In this document: positions 17,503-26,544 of the stretch, piece after piece
Layout of the letters: each line of letters starts with the position of its first letter
Position numbering within the stretch: position 1 is the first letter of the stretch
DNA from: Chitinophagaceae bacterium
Lineage (GTDB): Bacteria > Bacteroidota > Bacteroidia > Chitinophagales > Chitinophagaceae
Reading direction: 5' to 3'
Assembly: GCA_947380605.1 (NCBI GenBank)
Contig: CANCRO010000018.1
Span: 1-37,607 of the forward strand
DNA length: 37,607 nt
Program-made: the position numbers and the translations under genes
Notes under the pieces: model-generated
Databases searched by the model: none
The model's input: only the letters and a program-made list of their open reading frames with translations
What the model was told of the DNA's origin: nothing

Positions 17503-18474
17503 TTACTGTTGCTGCTGTATCATTTGCATATATTTTTGATAAGAATTATGTTCGTAGCTTTCTTCTACTGTAGACAAGGGTGCTGCCTGAGAAGTTAAGA
17601 TTGCCGGAACTTCATTCCATTGTGCTTTATCTTCCAATGAAACAGCAACACCAACTTCCAGTGTTTGTTTGGCAGTTCCTTTATAAGTTCCTTTAACCGG
17701 AGAACAGTCGCTGAATTTTCTTCCAATGGCTAGTCGAACATGGCTGTCATCTACAATACAGTTATTGGTTGGGTCTAATCCAATCCAACCGTAAAAAGGA
17801 ATATATGCTTCTACCCATGCATGTGTTGCCCCTTCTCCACGCTGATTATTATCGTGTGGACAAACATATCCACTAACATATCTTGCTGGAATATTCAGCA
17901 GACGAAGCATCACTAATAAAATATGTGCAAAATCTTGACATACCCCCGCTCTTAGTTTCCAAATTTCATCTAAGGTTGTTTCAATGCTGGTAATACCTTT
18001 TATATATTTGAAATTTTCAAACACATATTTATTTAATTGTTGCACAGCTACATATACCGAAACCGTATTGTAAAATCCACTGTCTGCAATTTGTTTTACT
18101 TCTGGTAATGCAGCAAAATTTTCTTGTTTTAAAAAATCAATAAAGGGAACCGTATTTTTAATTTTAAGTAAATTTTCCCATTGACTTTCTACTTCAATTT
18201 CATCAGTAGGGAAAATGATTGGCTTAGTAACAACTGAAATATGAGATTCAATTTGAAGTTCTTTGTGAGGAGTGGTATTCATAAAGCTTCCAACTTCATT
18301 TCCATAGTAATCACGAAAGGTCTCTATTTTTGGCTCTCCACTAATGATAAGCCGTTGACTTTGCACTTCTTGATTCTCATCTTTTATTGGGTACAACATT
18401 ATTTGATTGGCACTATCTCTAACCGCCTCAGGATAGGTGTATTTGGTCACATGATGTATATAGAATCTTGGCAT
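17503..18474 (-). CDS. Transglutaminase-like cysteine protease-fold protein
   Basis: The 323-residue protein has an N-terminal bacterial transglutaminase-like domain (YIHHVTKYTYPEAVRDSANQ) and a transglutaminase core. The core carries a Cys 179 (RAGVCQDFAH), His 218 (ATHAWVEAY), Asp 234 (GLDPTNN) triad. Length and triad are intact. It is the last gene of a three-gene set with the Alpha-E and ATP-grasp genes (47-base gap to the former). This association is widespread and has been proposed to make and process peptide-like conjugates, but the product is not known. Confidence 0.92.
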   Translation of the reverse strand: MPRFYIHHVTKYTYPEAVRDSANQIMLYPIKDENQEVQSQRLIISGEPKIETFRDYYGNEVGSFMNTTPHKELQIESHISVVTKPIIFPTDEIEVESQWENLLKIKNTVPFIDFLKQENFAALPEVKQIADSGFYNTVSVYVAVQQLNKYVFENFKYIKGITSIETTLDEIWKLRAGVCQDFAHILLVMLRLLNIPARYVSGYVCPHDNNQRGEGATHAWVEAYIPFYGWIGLDPTNNCIVDDSHVRLAIGRKFSDCSPVKGTYKGTAKQTLEVGVAVSLEDKAQWNEVPAILTSQAAPLSTVEESYEHNSYQKYMQMIQQQQ

Positions 18475-18521
18475 AAATAGTAAACTTTTTATTCAGTATT
18501 TAAGAGTATAAATTTAAATAA

Positions 18522-19457
18522 TTAAGCATGAGCAAAATAATTTTGATTGAGTTGATTACCAATTTCGAATAGTCTGATTTTAGTTTCATTTAAAAAATGA
18601 TGCAACCCATCATTAATAATAGAATCAGACGTAGAAAATTTAACCTGACTTTTTATTTTACCTATCATAAAATCAATTTGATGAAATTCATTTTGATTTC
18701 GATCATTTTTTAAGCGTTCAAAATATCTATGTAGCTGATTAATGGAATACAGTACTGATCTTGGAAACTGTTCGTTCAGTACAATTTGTTCCATTACATT
18801 TTTCGCTTCAAATCCGCTGCGATAAGTTTTTAAATAAATTTCATATCCCGAAATTGACTTTAGTAGATATTTCCAATAAGTAGTATCTGTAATTTTATCA
18901 AGTTCATAGTTTATGTCACTGAACTTTACATCAAGAATATCAGTAGATTGAATGGCTCGTTCGAGAAATTTTCCGATGTTAATAAATGAGTTCCCCTCTC
19001 CTCGAGCCATCGTAACATCAGTAGTGCCGAAGTATAAAAGCTCTTGTTTAATTAAATGATCAATGGTGGAAATCGGATCTTCATTTTGAATCATATCAGC
19101 TAACTTATCCTGTCGCATAATGTGGTAAAAATCATTGATGCATTGCCACATCTCCTTAGTGATATGGTCTTGTACACTTCTGCCGTTTTCTCTAGCAAGT
19201 GTAACAATGTTGAGAACAGAGTTGTCGTTATCTTTTCCGATTAACATGTATTTTAAAACACCCCTAGTGTCGTGTGCCAACGCATTAGCACTTTCATCAT
19301 TAAGGAAGGTGAAGATTTTTAATATAGGTTTCCAAGAAAAATCTTGAATATCATCCTGTGAAGAAGCATAGTTGATTTTCAACATTCTTAAAATTCCGTC
19401 GGTCCGCTCCATGTAGCGGCTCATCCAGAATAAACTATCAGCAACTCTACTTAGCAT
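18522..19457 (-). CDS. Alpha-E domain protein (DUF403)
   Basis: The 311-residue, wholly alpha-helical protein starts with LSRVADSLFWMSRYMERTDG, which is diagnostic of the Alpha-E family. The family nearly always sits with a circularly permuted ATP-grasp protein and a transglutaminase, as here. Its role is unknown; it is presumed to help the ATP-grasp ligase. It is 132 bases downstream of the ATP-grasp gene and has no perfect promoter of its own, so cotranscription is likely. Confidence 0.93.
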   Translation of the reverse strand: MLSRVADSLFWMSRYMERTDGILRMLKINYASSQDDIQDFSWKPILKIFTFLNDESANALAHDTRGVLKYMLIGKDNDNSVLNIVTLARENGRSVQDHITKEMWQCINDFYHIMRQDKLADMIQNEDPISTIDHLIKQELLYFGTTDVTMARGEGNSFINIGKFLERAIQSTDILDVKFSDINYELDKITDTTYWKYLLKSISGYEIYLKTYRSGFEAKNVMEQIVLNEQFPRSVLYSINQLHRYFERLKNDRNQNEFHQIDFMIGKIKSQVKFSTSDSIINDGLHHFLNETKIRLFEIGNQLNQNYFAHA

Positions 19458-19589
19458 AGTAAAATAAAAACCTTACATTTTTCAAAATGAATAAATGTTG
19501 TGGTTATTTTTTAATTAGGTGAATAAATATTTACAAATTGATAGCACATAAATCTTTTCAATTTCTTGATCGTATACTTTTTCTTCTTG

Positions 19590-21038
19590 TTAAGGCGCGA
19601 GCACCCAAGTGTCTTTACTTCCTCCTCCCTGCGATGAGTTTACAATCAGAGAGCCTTCTCTTAATGCTACCCTGGTTAATCCTCCTGGTACTATTTCAAT
19701 CCCATCTGGCCCACATAAAGCGTAGGGTCTCAAATCTACCCTACGTGGCGTAAGTTGTCCATTCATATAACAGGGAACTGTTGATAAACTTATAATTGGC
19801 TGCGCAATAAATTGCCTTGGATTTTGCAATACCTCTTTTTTATAAAGATCTATTTCTAATTCTGTCGCAGCGCTTCCCATTAACATTCCGTAACCTCCAC
19901 TTTCATTGGTTTTTTTTATCACCATCTGTTCAATATTTTTAAAAACATACTCTCTTTCCTCGTCTTTTCCTAGCTGATAGGTGGGTACATTTTTTAGTAT
20001 AGGTTCTTCATTAAGGTAATATCGAATCATTGCTGGCACAAAAGTATAAATGGCTTTATCATCTGCAACACCATTACCAACTGCATTTACGATGGCTACA
20101 TTTCCTTTTCGATATGCACTCATTAAACCGGCCACTCCAAGCATACTACCAGGATCAAAAATCAGCGGGTCTAAAAATTCATCATCTACCCTTCTATATA
20201 TTACGTCCACTTGTTGTAACCCACTGGTGGTTTTCATATATACCTTATGGTTATCAACTACTAAATCACTTCCCTCTACTAACTCTACTCCCATTAGTCT
20301 TGCTAAGGTGGTATGTTCAAAGTAAGCTGAATTATAAATGCCTGGAGTTAAAAGAACGATAGTAGGATTTTTATTTTGTTGAGGAGACATTGAAACCAAA
20401 TTCCGATGCAATATAGCAGGATACTCTGTTACACTCCGCACATTACTTTGAGGCAGCAGGTAGGGGAAAATTCGTTTCGTGATTTCCCTATTTTCTAGCA
20501 TATAACTAACGCCGCTGGGTGTTCGTAAATTGTCTTCTAAAATATAAAAACTGCCATCATTATTTCGGATAAGGTCAATGCCAGCAATATGAACATAGAT
20601 ATCATAAGGAACTGGAAAATTTTGCATTTCCCTTAGATAATGGGGACAACTGTAGATCATTTCAGCAGGCACTACGCCATCTTTAATGATAAACTGATTG
20701 TTATAAATGTCTTTTAAAAAGAAATTAAGTGCTTTTAGTCTTTGCTTGATTCCTTTTTCGATGAAATCCCATTCTGAAGAAGTGATAATGCGAGGAATAA
20801 TGTCAAAGGGGAATATTTTTTCAATTCCTTCTCCGCTACTATAAACGGTAAAAGTAACGCCCTGGCTCATAAATAAGCGCTTGGCAAATTCTTCTTTTTT
20901 ATTCAAATCATCAATAGAAAGCTTTTCGAGAAACTCAACTGTATTCTTGTAGTGATCCCTTATAGATGAATTGTTATACATTTCATCATAGGTATTCATA
21001 TCTACTAGGTAGGATTGTATTAGGTTTCTTGGCTGCAT
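19590..21038 (-). CDS. Circularly permuted ATP-grasp protein (type 2)
   Basis: The 482-residue protein belongs to the family with DUF404/DUF407-type circularly permuted ATP-grasp domains. Visible signatures are EMYSCPHYLREMQ-like MIYSCPHYLREMQ, the LEDNLRTPSGVSYMLENRE loop near residue 169, RVDDEFLDPLIF, the NAVGNGVADDKAIYTFVP segment and VIKKTNESGGYGMLMG. ATP-grasp enzymes activate a carboxylate as acyl-phosphate and join it to an amine, so an amide or peptide-like bond is the expected product. It is the first gene of the three-gene unit and has a perfect -7 element 52 bases upstream. Confidence 0.93.
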   Translation of the reverse strand: MQPRNLIQSYLVDMNTYDEMYNNSSIRDHYKNTVEFLEKLSIDDLNKKEEFAKRLFMSQGVTFTVYSSGEGIEKIFPFDIIPRIITSSEWDFIEKGIKQRLKALNFFLKDIYNNQFIIKDGVVPAEMIYSCPHYLREMQNFPVPYDIYVHIAGIDLIRNNDGSFYILEDNLRTPSGVSYMLENREITKRIFPYLLPQSNVRSVTEYPAILHRNLVSMSPQQNKNPTIVLLTPGIYNSAYFEHTTLARLMGVELVEGSDLVVDNHKVYMKTTSGLQQVDVIYRRVDDEFLDPLIFDPGSMLGVAGLMSAYRKGNVAIVNAVGNGVADDKAIYTFVPAMIRYYLNEEPILKNVPTYQLGKDEEREYVFKNIEQMVIKKTNESGGYGMLMGSAATELEIDLYKKEVLQNPRQFIAQPIISLSTVPCYMNGQLTPRRVDLRPYALCGPDGIEIVPGGLTRVALREGSLIVNSSQGGGSKDTWVLAP

Positions 21039-21090
21039 AATATCTAATTTAAAATAGTAAGGGCAAGCAACCGAAGAGTATTTTGTTAAT

Positions 21091-21098
21091 CAAATGTA
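21091..21098 (-). promoter_or_regulatory. -7 promoter element TACATTTG for the ATP-grasp/Alpha-E/transglutaminase unit
   Basis: A perfect TAnnTTTG on the minus strand, 52 bases before the ATP-grasp ATG. No clear -33 box at standard spacing. It lies back to back with the kdsB promoter. Confidence 0.4.
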
Positions 21099-21114
21099 AG
21101 AAATCAAATTAGAA

Positions 21115-21149
21115 TTTGGTAATCCGCCTTTACATATTTGTTAACTTTG
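21115..21149 (+). promoter_or_regulatory. kdsB promoter (TTTG-N23-TAACTTTG)
   Basis: TAACTTTG at 21142-21149 is a perfect -7 element 19 bases before the kdsB ATG. TTTG at 21115-21118 is a -33 candidate with a rather long 23-base spacing. Confidence 0.5.
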
Positions 21150-21168
21150 GGAATATTAATTTTTTATA

Positions 21169-21894
21169 ATGAATAAAATCGCACTCATACCAGCTCGTTA
21201 TGCTGCTACTCGTTTTCATGCCAAGCTGATGCAAATTCTTGGCGACAAAACCGTTATCCGACATACCTATGATAATACGATTGCTACTGGTTTATTTGAT
21301 TCAGTGATGGTGGTAACGGATAGCGATATTATATATAACGAAATTGTTGACAATGGAGGTAAGGCAATAAAAAGTATTCGGGAGCATGAAAGTGGAAGCG
21401 ATAGAATTGCTGAAGCAGTAGCAGAAATGAATGTGGATATAGTTGTAAATGTACAGGGAGATGAACCTTTCGTTCAAAAAGCGCCGCTAGAAAAGTTATT
21501 AAATTTATTTGAAGGAGAGTCGGGAAAAAATGTCCAGGTAGCCTCTTTGATGCAAGTGATGACCGACCAAAAATTAATTGAAGATTCAAATTATGTAAAG
21601 GTAGCAGTCAATAAAAATATGGATGCGTTATTTTTTAGCAGAAGTGTTATTCCCCATCACCGCGATAAACAGGCTACTCCAGTTTATTATGAACATATCG
21701 GCGTATATGCTTTTCGTAAGCAAGCGTTAATGGATTTTACAAGTTGGCCAATTACTCCTTTGGAAGCGGTTGAGAAAATTGAATGCCTGCGTTATTTAGA
21801 AAATGGAATTTCTATCAAAATGGCCGTAACGGATTATATGGGAATAGAAATCGATACACCAGAAGATTTGATTAGAGCGTCAAAATTTTTATAA
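21169..21894 (+). CDS. kdsB: 3-deoxy-manno-octulosonate cytidylyltransferase
   Basis: KdsB activates Kdo with CTP to CMP-Kdo for attachment to lipid A. The 241-residue protein has the nucleotide-binding start IPARYAATRFHAKLM, REHESGSDRIAEAV, NVQGDEPFV and the end GIEIDTPEDLIRA. In many homologues the first motif reads RYASTRLPGKPL, so the H-A-K-L-M variant is a small departure, but the key Arg and Lys remain. It is a lone plus-strand gene divergent from the ATP-grasp unit. It shows that the organism makes Kdo-containing LPS. Confidence 0.95.
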   Translation: MNKIALIPARYAATRFHAKLMQILGDKTVIRHTYDNTIATGLFDSVMVVTDSDIIYNEIVDNGGKAIKSIREHESGSDRIAEAVAEMNVDIVVNVQGDEPFVQKAPLEKLLNLFEGESGKNVQVASLMQVMTDQKLIEDSNYVKVAVNKNMDALFFSRSVIPHHRDKQATPVYYEHIGVYAFRKQALMDFTSWPITPLEAVEKIECLRYLENGISIKMAVTDYMGIEIDTPEDLIRASKFL

Positions 21895-21976
21895 TTAAAA
21901 GGGATTAAATAGTTTACTCGGAAATCGTTTAAAATAAATCGCCCCAATTGATGGAGAGGTAATAAGTCCCAATGAT

Positions 21977-23281
21977 TTAATTATTTCTCATCCACTTCAT
22001 TACAAAATAGACTAGGCATATCGTTGTAATAAAAATAATGGTAGAAAGGATTTCCCACTTATTTAAACTAGTTAATAACCATAAGATAGAAGCAATTCCA
22101 ATAAAGGGTACAATTAATCCGCCGGGCACTTTAAATGTTTTTTCTAATTCATCTCTTTTATCTTTTCTTAATTTAATAGTGGCTAAAATCACAGAAAGAT
22201 AAACTAGTAGTAATGCAGCGCTAGCCAATATAGCAAGTTGTTTAAATCCTCCAGATACTGAAAAAATAAATATCAGTGAAGCGTAGGTAATGATAGCTAA
22301 ATAAGGGGTAGCAAACCTAGTATGAACTTTGCCCAAAAACTTTGGGAACATCCCATCATTAGCACAGGCAAATAAAGACCGGGGAGTAGCCATTACATCA
22401 GCACTTACTCCACCAAAACATGAAAATGCAGCAGTAAATAATAATAGAGTTGTTCCCGCAGGACCTATAATTTTTTCGGCAACCGCTGCTAGCGGAGCAT
22501 TTTTATAAGCAACGATTTCTGCTCCTAGAATTCCTTGAGTAACTGTTTGCAGGAGTAAATAAATGACCAGCACAATGGCGCCGCCTAAAAAAATTCCGAG
22601 AGGTACAGTTTTTTTTGGGTTTTTAAATTCACCACTTACACCTAGTGATGCTTCAAATCCAGCAAATGCAAAAAAAAGAATTAATGTGGTATCGCTAAAT
22701 GTTTTGAGAGAAGGTACGTTTTCCCAATGCAGATTATCTATTTTAATATGACTGAAACCAAAAATAATAATACCAATTATTGGGAATAGTTTTAGAATTG
22801 ATATTGACTTAACAAAAATATTAGCTTCTTTAGTGCCAATTATATTGATGAACACCATTATTCCCATCAAGAAAAAAAAGAGCAATCCACGTATGAATGG
22901 ATTTAATAATGCAGGCCAAAGTAGCGCTAAAGAATCAGCTACAATATTCATCATCGCAGCACTAGCTAGAATGCCCCACCCAAAAAAGAAAAGCCAGTTA
23001 ATAATAAATCCTGGAAAATTTCCAAAAGCCTTCTCTACATAAGCATAGGAGCCACCGCTAGTGGTAATTTTTGATCCGACTTCTGCATAACAAAGCATGA
23101 TGGCAGCCATCATAATACTGCAAAATATATATCCGAATATGCCAAAAGCACCCATAGCTATACCTATAATTGCGGGCAGCACAAAAATGCCTGAACCAAT
23201 TACCATATTTACAATAGATAACGCAAGGCCTTGCACTCCTATTACCCGCTTTAAACCTTCATCAGAAGTAGAAATAGGCAT
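21977..23281 (-). CDS. APC-family amino acid permease
   Basis: The 434-residue integral membrane protein has about twelve hydrophobic helices. The APC signature is at the start of helix 1 (VIGSGIFVLPAIIG), followed by GGSYAYVEKAFGNFPGFIINW and a conserved FFAFAGFEASLGVSGEFKNPKKT segment between helices 5 and 6. It should import or exchange amino acids across the inner membrane; the substrate cannot be read from sequence. It starts 131 bases after the end of the multi-spanning membrane protein gene, with a 10-bp inverted repeat in the gap. Confidence 0.9.
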   Translation of the reverse strand: MPISTSDEGLKRVIGVQGLALSIVNMVIGSGIFVLPAIIGIAMGAFGIFGYIFCSIMMAAIMLCYAEVGSKITTSGGSYAYVEKAFGNFPGFIINWLFFFGWGILASAAMMNIVADSLALLWPALLNPFIRGLLFFFLMGIMVFINIIGTKEANIFVKSISILKLFPIIGIIIFGFSHIKIDNLHWENVPSLKTFSDTTLILFFAFAGFEASLGVSGEFKNPKKTVPLGIFLGGAIVLVIYLLLQTVTQGILGAEIVAYKNAPLAAVAEKIIGPAGTTLLLFTAAFSCFGGVSADVMATPRSLFACANDGMFPKFLGKVHTRFATPYLAIITYASLIFIFSVSGGFKQLAILASAALLLVYLSVILATIKLRKDKRDELEKTFKVPGGLIVPFIGIASILWLLTSLNKWEILSTIIFITTICLVYFVMKWMRNN

Positions 23282-23331
23282 GGATGTTATTTATAATTAT
23301 TTTATGTTTAAGTTGATAACTTCAAAACCTA

Positions 23332-23385
23332 ATAATTGTATACTACCAGCGCACAATTAATTTTATTCAACAATCATACAATTAT
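23332..23385. repeat. 10-bp inverted repeat upstream of the permease gene
   Basis: ATAATTGTAT at 23332-23341 and ATACAATTAT at 23376-23385 are perfect complements, 34 bases apart. No T-run follows on either strand, so it is not a classic terminator. It could be an operator or chance in AT-rich DNA. Confidence 0.35.
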
Positions 23386-23411
23386 AAAAAGACTTCTATT
23401 TTTTAAACCCC

Positions 23412-24656
23412 TTATCTAAAGTTAAATATAAATGGTAAGATAAAGCTTACTATAATGGCCCATAAAATGTAAAAAGGAATAAAAGAAGCAATTGCATTTT
23501 CGACATTACTAATAGCAGATTTTTTGAAAACCGTTTTGAATAGCTGAAATGCTATCCAAAATAGATTGATTAGCATCAATAGATTTGCTCCTACAACGGC
23601 AAGTCTATTGGGAGTAATTCCCAAAGTAGAAATTCTAAATAAAATTGCTGAAAGAGCTATTCCGCTAATGATTACTGTAATGACCGACAAGGCAAAAAGA
23701 ATAAAATTACCAACTTGGCTGATATTTTGATTTGATGTAGTTGAAACTGAAAATAGAATAATTGCTATAACGCCGATTAGTAGGCAGTTGAATAGCATTA
23801 AAAATTCTCTGTCATTATATAAATTTTTATTTGAAAATAAAATCGCTATCAAATAAACTATCACAGTAATTAAAACTAATGGACTGAATATTTTAGCAAT
23901 GATTGGCGAAACTTTATTAACTAATTGAGGATTTGTTTGTGTTAAGAAAGTTCCAAGTATCGGAATAATGGGAAGAAAAAATATTACAATGTGTTCAAAA
24001 TAAAACTTTTTAATATCAAATCCACTGACAGTAAATAAGCCGATTGTAATTCCGGTAAGCACAGCACCCGCAATTAGGATGAGTCCAGACATTATTAATA
24101 ATTCTCCATTGTATCTTAGAAATTTAATACGTTGATGATTATTATTCACCTCCTTGCCAACGTAAGAAAACCCTACCACCATCCATAAAAAAATTGGAAT
24201 GTGAATGAGGGATAAGGCTAAAGTGTTGCTATTATTGTTTGCAGGTAAAAAGTTAATGAAAATCAAAGCGATTAGAAAAACTACTCCTATAAATAAAATT
24301 TTCTTTTTTGGAAGATCATTCTTCCAGCAAAAGTAGGTCGATAAGGTTGAAAAAATAATTAGCGAAATATTTCTTGTATAAAAAAATTCAGCATCAATTT
24401 TAAATAGCCAAGGAATGGAAGCTAAGCAGCCCGCTATTAAAGAAAGAATTAGTATAAAGATTAATTCTTTCTTACTACCCCAAGATATTTCTGAACTTTG
24501 AAAGTTCAGTCTTTCATTCCAATATTGTAAAATCGGATTTTCTTTATGTTCAGTGAAAATTAAATTGAATTCAGTTTTGAATGCTGTTTTATTATCTCGA
24601 TAAAGCTTTTCAAGCTCTTTTGGATTATCAATGTGAAGTAATATTTCATTTTTCAT
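23412..24656 (-). CDS. Multi-spanning membrane protein, probably DUF4153-like
   Basis: In this 414-residue protein a charged, soluble N-terminus of ~60 residues precedes about eleven hydrophobic helices. Segments such as RYNGELLIMSGLILIAGAVLTGITIGLF, broken here as RYNGELLIMSG, and LGITPNRLAVVGANLL resemble DUF4153 membrane proteins of Bacteroidota. The assignment rests on memory of those patterns and is moderate. No catalytic motif was recognised, and neither function nor substrate can be stated. It lies alone between the permease and the cupin gene, with 174 bases upstream. Confidence 0.7.
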   Translation of the reverse strand: MKNEILLHIDNPKELEKLYRDNKTAFKTEFNLIFTEHKENPILQYWNERLNFQSSEISWGSKKELIFILILSLIAGCLASIPWLFKIDAEFFYTRNISLIIFSTLSTYFCWKNDLPKKKILFIGVVFLIALIFINFLPANNNSNTLALSLIHIPIFLWMVVGFSYVGKEVNNNHQRIKFLRYNGELLIMSGLILIAGAVLTGITIGLFTVSGFDIKKFYFEHIVIFFLPIIPILGTFLTQTNPQLVNKVSPIIAKIFSPLVLITVIVYLIAILFSNKNLYNDREFLMLFNCLLIGVIAIILFSVSTTSNQNISQVGNFILFALSVITVIISGIALSAILFRISTLGITPNRLAVVGANLLMLINLFWIAFQLFKTVFKKSAISNVENAIASFIPFYILWAIIVSFILPFIFNFR

Positions 24657-24830
24657 TTCTAATCTATTTTAAAGTAAGACAAAATTGTAAAAGGACTGAA
24701 AAGGTAGCAAAATTTGAAATAGTTATGTAGCAACTTATCGTTAATAAAGTTACAAAACTTGATGCAAAGTATAGCAGTGGGTAGAATTTGATATATAAAG
24801 CAGGGAAGAGCTAAAATAGAGAGTAAAATA

Positions 24831-25337
24831 TCATGGTGATTTCCATTTTTCTAATAAAACCCCCGCAGTTCCATAGAGAGGGTCTGTCAAGGGAATGGTT
24901 ACTTTGGATAGGTTATGGATGATAGTATTCCTTTCTCCTTCTTCAAATCCAGTTTTTAAGTCCCAGCTATTTCCACCCGGGTAACCTCCTACAAATTGAT
25001 AGTTGGTATGCTGGGTAATACTGTAATGGCCTACACCAGCAGGTATAACAATAACATCGCCAGTAAAAAGTTTAAAAACTTCACCATTGGATCCGCCAAT
25101 TTTTAATTGAACTTCTCCAAATCCTAAGCCGAGCACTTCATGTGTATTACTGTGAAAATGGTCATAGGGTAAAATGGTCGCCCGCCAATTATTTAGCCAA
25201 TTGTTATTAATGAATTGAGTCTCTAGCCATTCTGATGAATCTGGCAAATTGATTACATTTTTATAAAGAATTACGGGGAGGTGACTATTAGGAATGATTC
25301 CATCGTCTTTAAAATAAAATGTGTTGACCCCTTGCAT
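24831..25337 (-). CDS. Cupin-domain protein (YjlB-like)
   Basis: The 168-residue protein is a single beta-barrel cupin of the YjlB type. The first metal motif is at residues 60-67 (HFHSNTHE: His 60, His 62, His 66, Glu 67), and the second motif is around DVIVIPAGVGHYSI. It probably binds a divalent metal; the substrate is unknown. No signal peptide is seen, so it is cytoplasmic, unlike its two upstream neighbours. It is the last gene of the minus-strand run and begins 71 bases after the aminotransferase gene. Confidence 0.85.
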   Translation of the reverse strand: MQGVNTFYFKDDGIIPNSHLPVILYKNVINLPDSSEWLETQFINNNWLNNWRATILPYDHFHSNTHEVLGLGFGEVQLKIGGSNGEVFKLFTGDVIVIPAGVGHYSITQHTNYQFVGGYPGGNSWDLKTGFEEGERNTIIHNLSKVTIPLTDPLYGTAGVLLEKWKSP

Positions 25338-25408
25338 TCGCTATTGTTGATTAGAATGAAATTTTATTTACCCTAATTGATTTAAATTAATTTCAAATAA
25401 AAAAGATT

Positions 25409-26515
25409 CTATTGAATTGCACTAATAAATTTTTGCATTTCTTCCATCGTGCCAACAGTAATTCTAGTCCATTTGCCTTGTTCCTCATAAATTTTAGTGC
25501 CTATAATGTTATTATTCTTTAATTGCTCAAAAAAATCTTTTTTATAATTATTTAATGAGAAGTAAATAAAGTTTGTATTAGAAGGAATGCATACAAGGTT
25601 TAATTTTTTAAGATTTTCAATTGTAAACTGCCTTGCATTTTTATTCAAAGACAAAGCTTCTAATACAAACTTTTCGTCATTCAATGCTGCTAGCGCAGCG
25701 GCTGTAGATGCTACACTAATACTACCACTAGCCCAAGATTTTAATTCGCTAAGTTGGTCAATAGTCTTGCTATTGGCAATAGCATAGCCAACCCTTGCCC
25801 CCGCTAATCCATAAATTTTTGAAAATGTTTTTGCAATGATTAGGTTTTTATTTTCAAAGGTTAGAGCGCTTAAAGATTCTTGATTAGTATAGTCAATATA
25901 AGCTTCGTCTATTAAAATAATTGCCTTTTTACTTGCCTCTTTAATAAATTTAACTAGTTCAACTCTCTCAGCCATTGAACCGGTAGGATTGTTGGGATTA
26001 CAAATATAAATTAGCCTAGTATCTGATTGAATAGCGCTTAGCATAGCACCTAAATCAAGTTGCTTAGATTTAGTAAGAGGGACAGTAATTTTTTTGAGCC
26101 CTAATTTTTCGGCAGCTTCTGTCCAATAGGAATAACTTGGGTCTGCAATTAAAAAGCTTCCTTTTTTTGATGCTGATAATCTAGTTACTAAATCTAAAAT
26201 TTCTGTAGATCCAGCCCCTAACAAAATATTGTCAGTACTAATTACATTTATTTTCGCAATAGCTTGAATAAGATCAGTAGACAGCTGCCAATTGTAACGA
26301 TTACTAATATTTATATTTTCAATCATTGCAGCCCTTGCCAAAGGTGAAGGCCCATACGGGTTTTCATTTGAACTTAATCTAATGGGCAAATTATCGGCAC
26401 TAATTTTTTCTACAGTATTTGTTGGTGCTGAAATAGCGTTTAGGTTTGACAACCCAATACCTGCAACACTGAGTCCAATTTGCTTTAGCCAATACCGTCT
26501 ATTTGATTCCAACAT
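25409..26515 (-). CDS. Exported PLP-dependent aminotransferase (histidinol-phosphate aminotransferase-like) with Tat signal
   Basis: The 368-residue fold-type I aminotransferase resembles HisC: SSNENPYGPSPLA near 48-60, CNPNNPTG at 172-179, LIDEAYIDY at 201-209, the PLP lysine Lys 233 in TFSKIYGLAG, Arg 241 in RVGY and a C-terminal TRITVG. All catalytic residues are kept. Unusually, the N-terminus is a twin-arginine signal: Arg 6-Arg 7 in NRRYWLK, then a weakly hydrophobic stretch to about residue 29. Tat export suits an enzyme that folds around PLP in the cytoplasm. It is therefore probably periplasmic and not part of histidine synthesis. It sits 29 bases after an exported peptidase gene and before a cupin gene. 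Confidence 0.88.
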   Translation of the reverse strand: MLESNRRYWLKQIGLSVAGIGLSNLNAISAPTNTVEKISADNLPIRLSSNENPYGPSPLARAAMIENINISNRYNWQLSTDLIQAIAKINVISTDNILLGAGSTEILDLVTRLSASKKGSFLIADPSYSYWTEAAEKLGLKKITVPLTKSKQLDLGAMLSAIQSDTRLIYICNPNNPTGSMAERVELVKFIKEASKKAIILIDEAYIDYTNQESLSALTFENKNLIIAKTFSKIYGLAGARVGYAIANSKTIDQLSELKSWASGSISVASTAAALAALNDEKFVLEALSLNKNARQFTIENLKKLNLVCIPSNTNFIYFSLNNYKKDFFEQLKNNNIIGTKIYEEQGKWTRITVGTMEEMQKFISAIQ

Positions 26516-26544
26516 AGTGTAGAATTAAATTTTACAAAATAATA

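Noticed and set aside
23332-23385. Terminator on either strand formed by the 10-bp inverted repeat
   Set aside because: The 34-base loop is too long and no T-run follows; it is kept only as a repeat.
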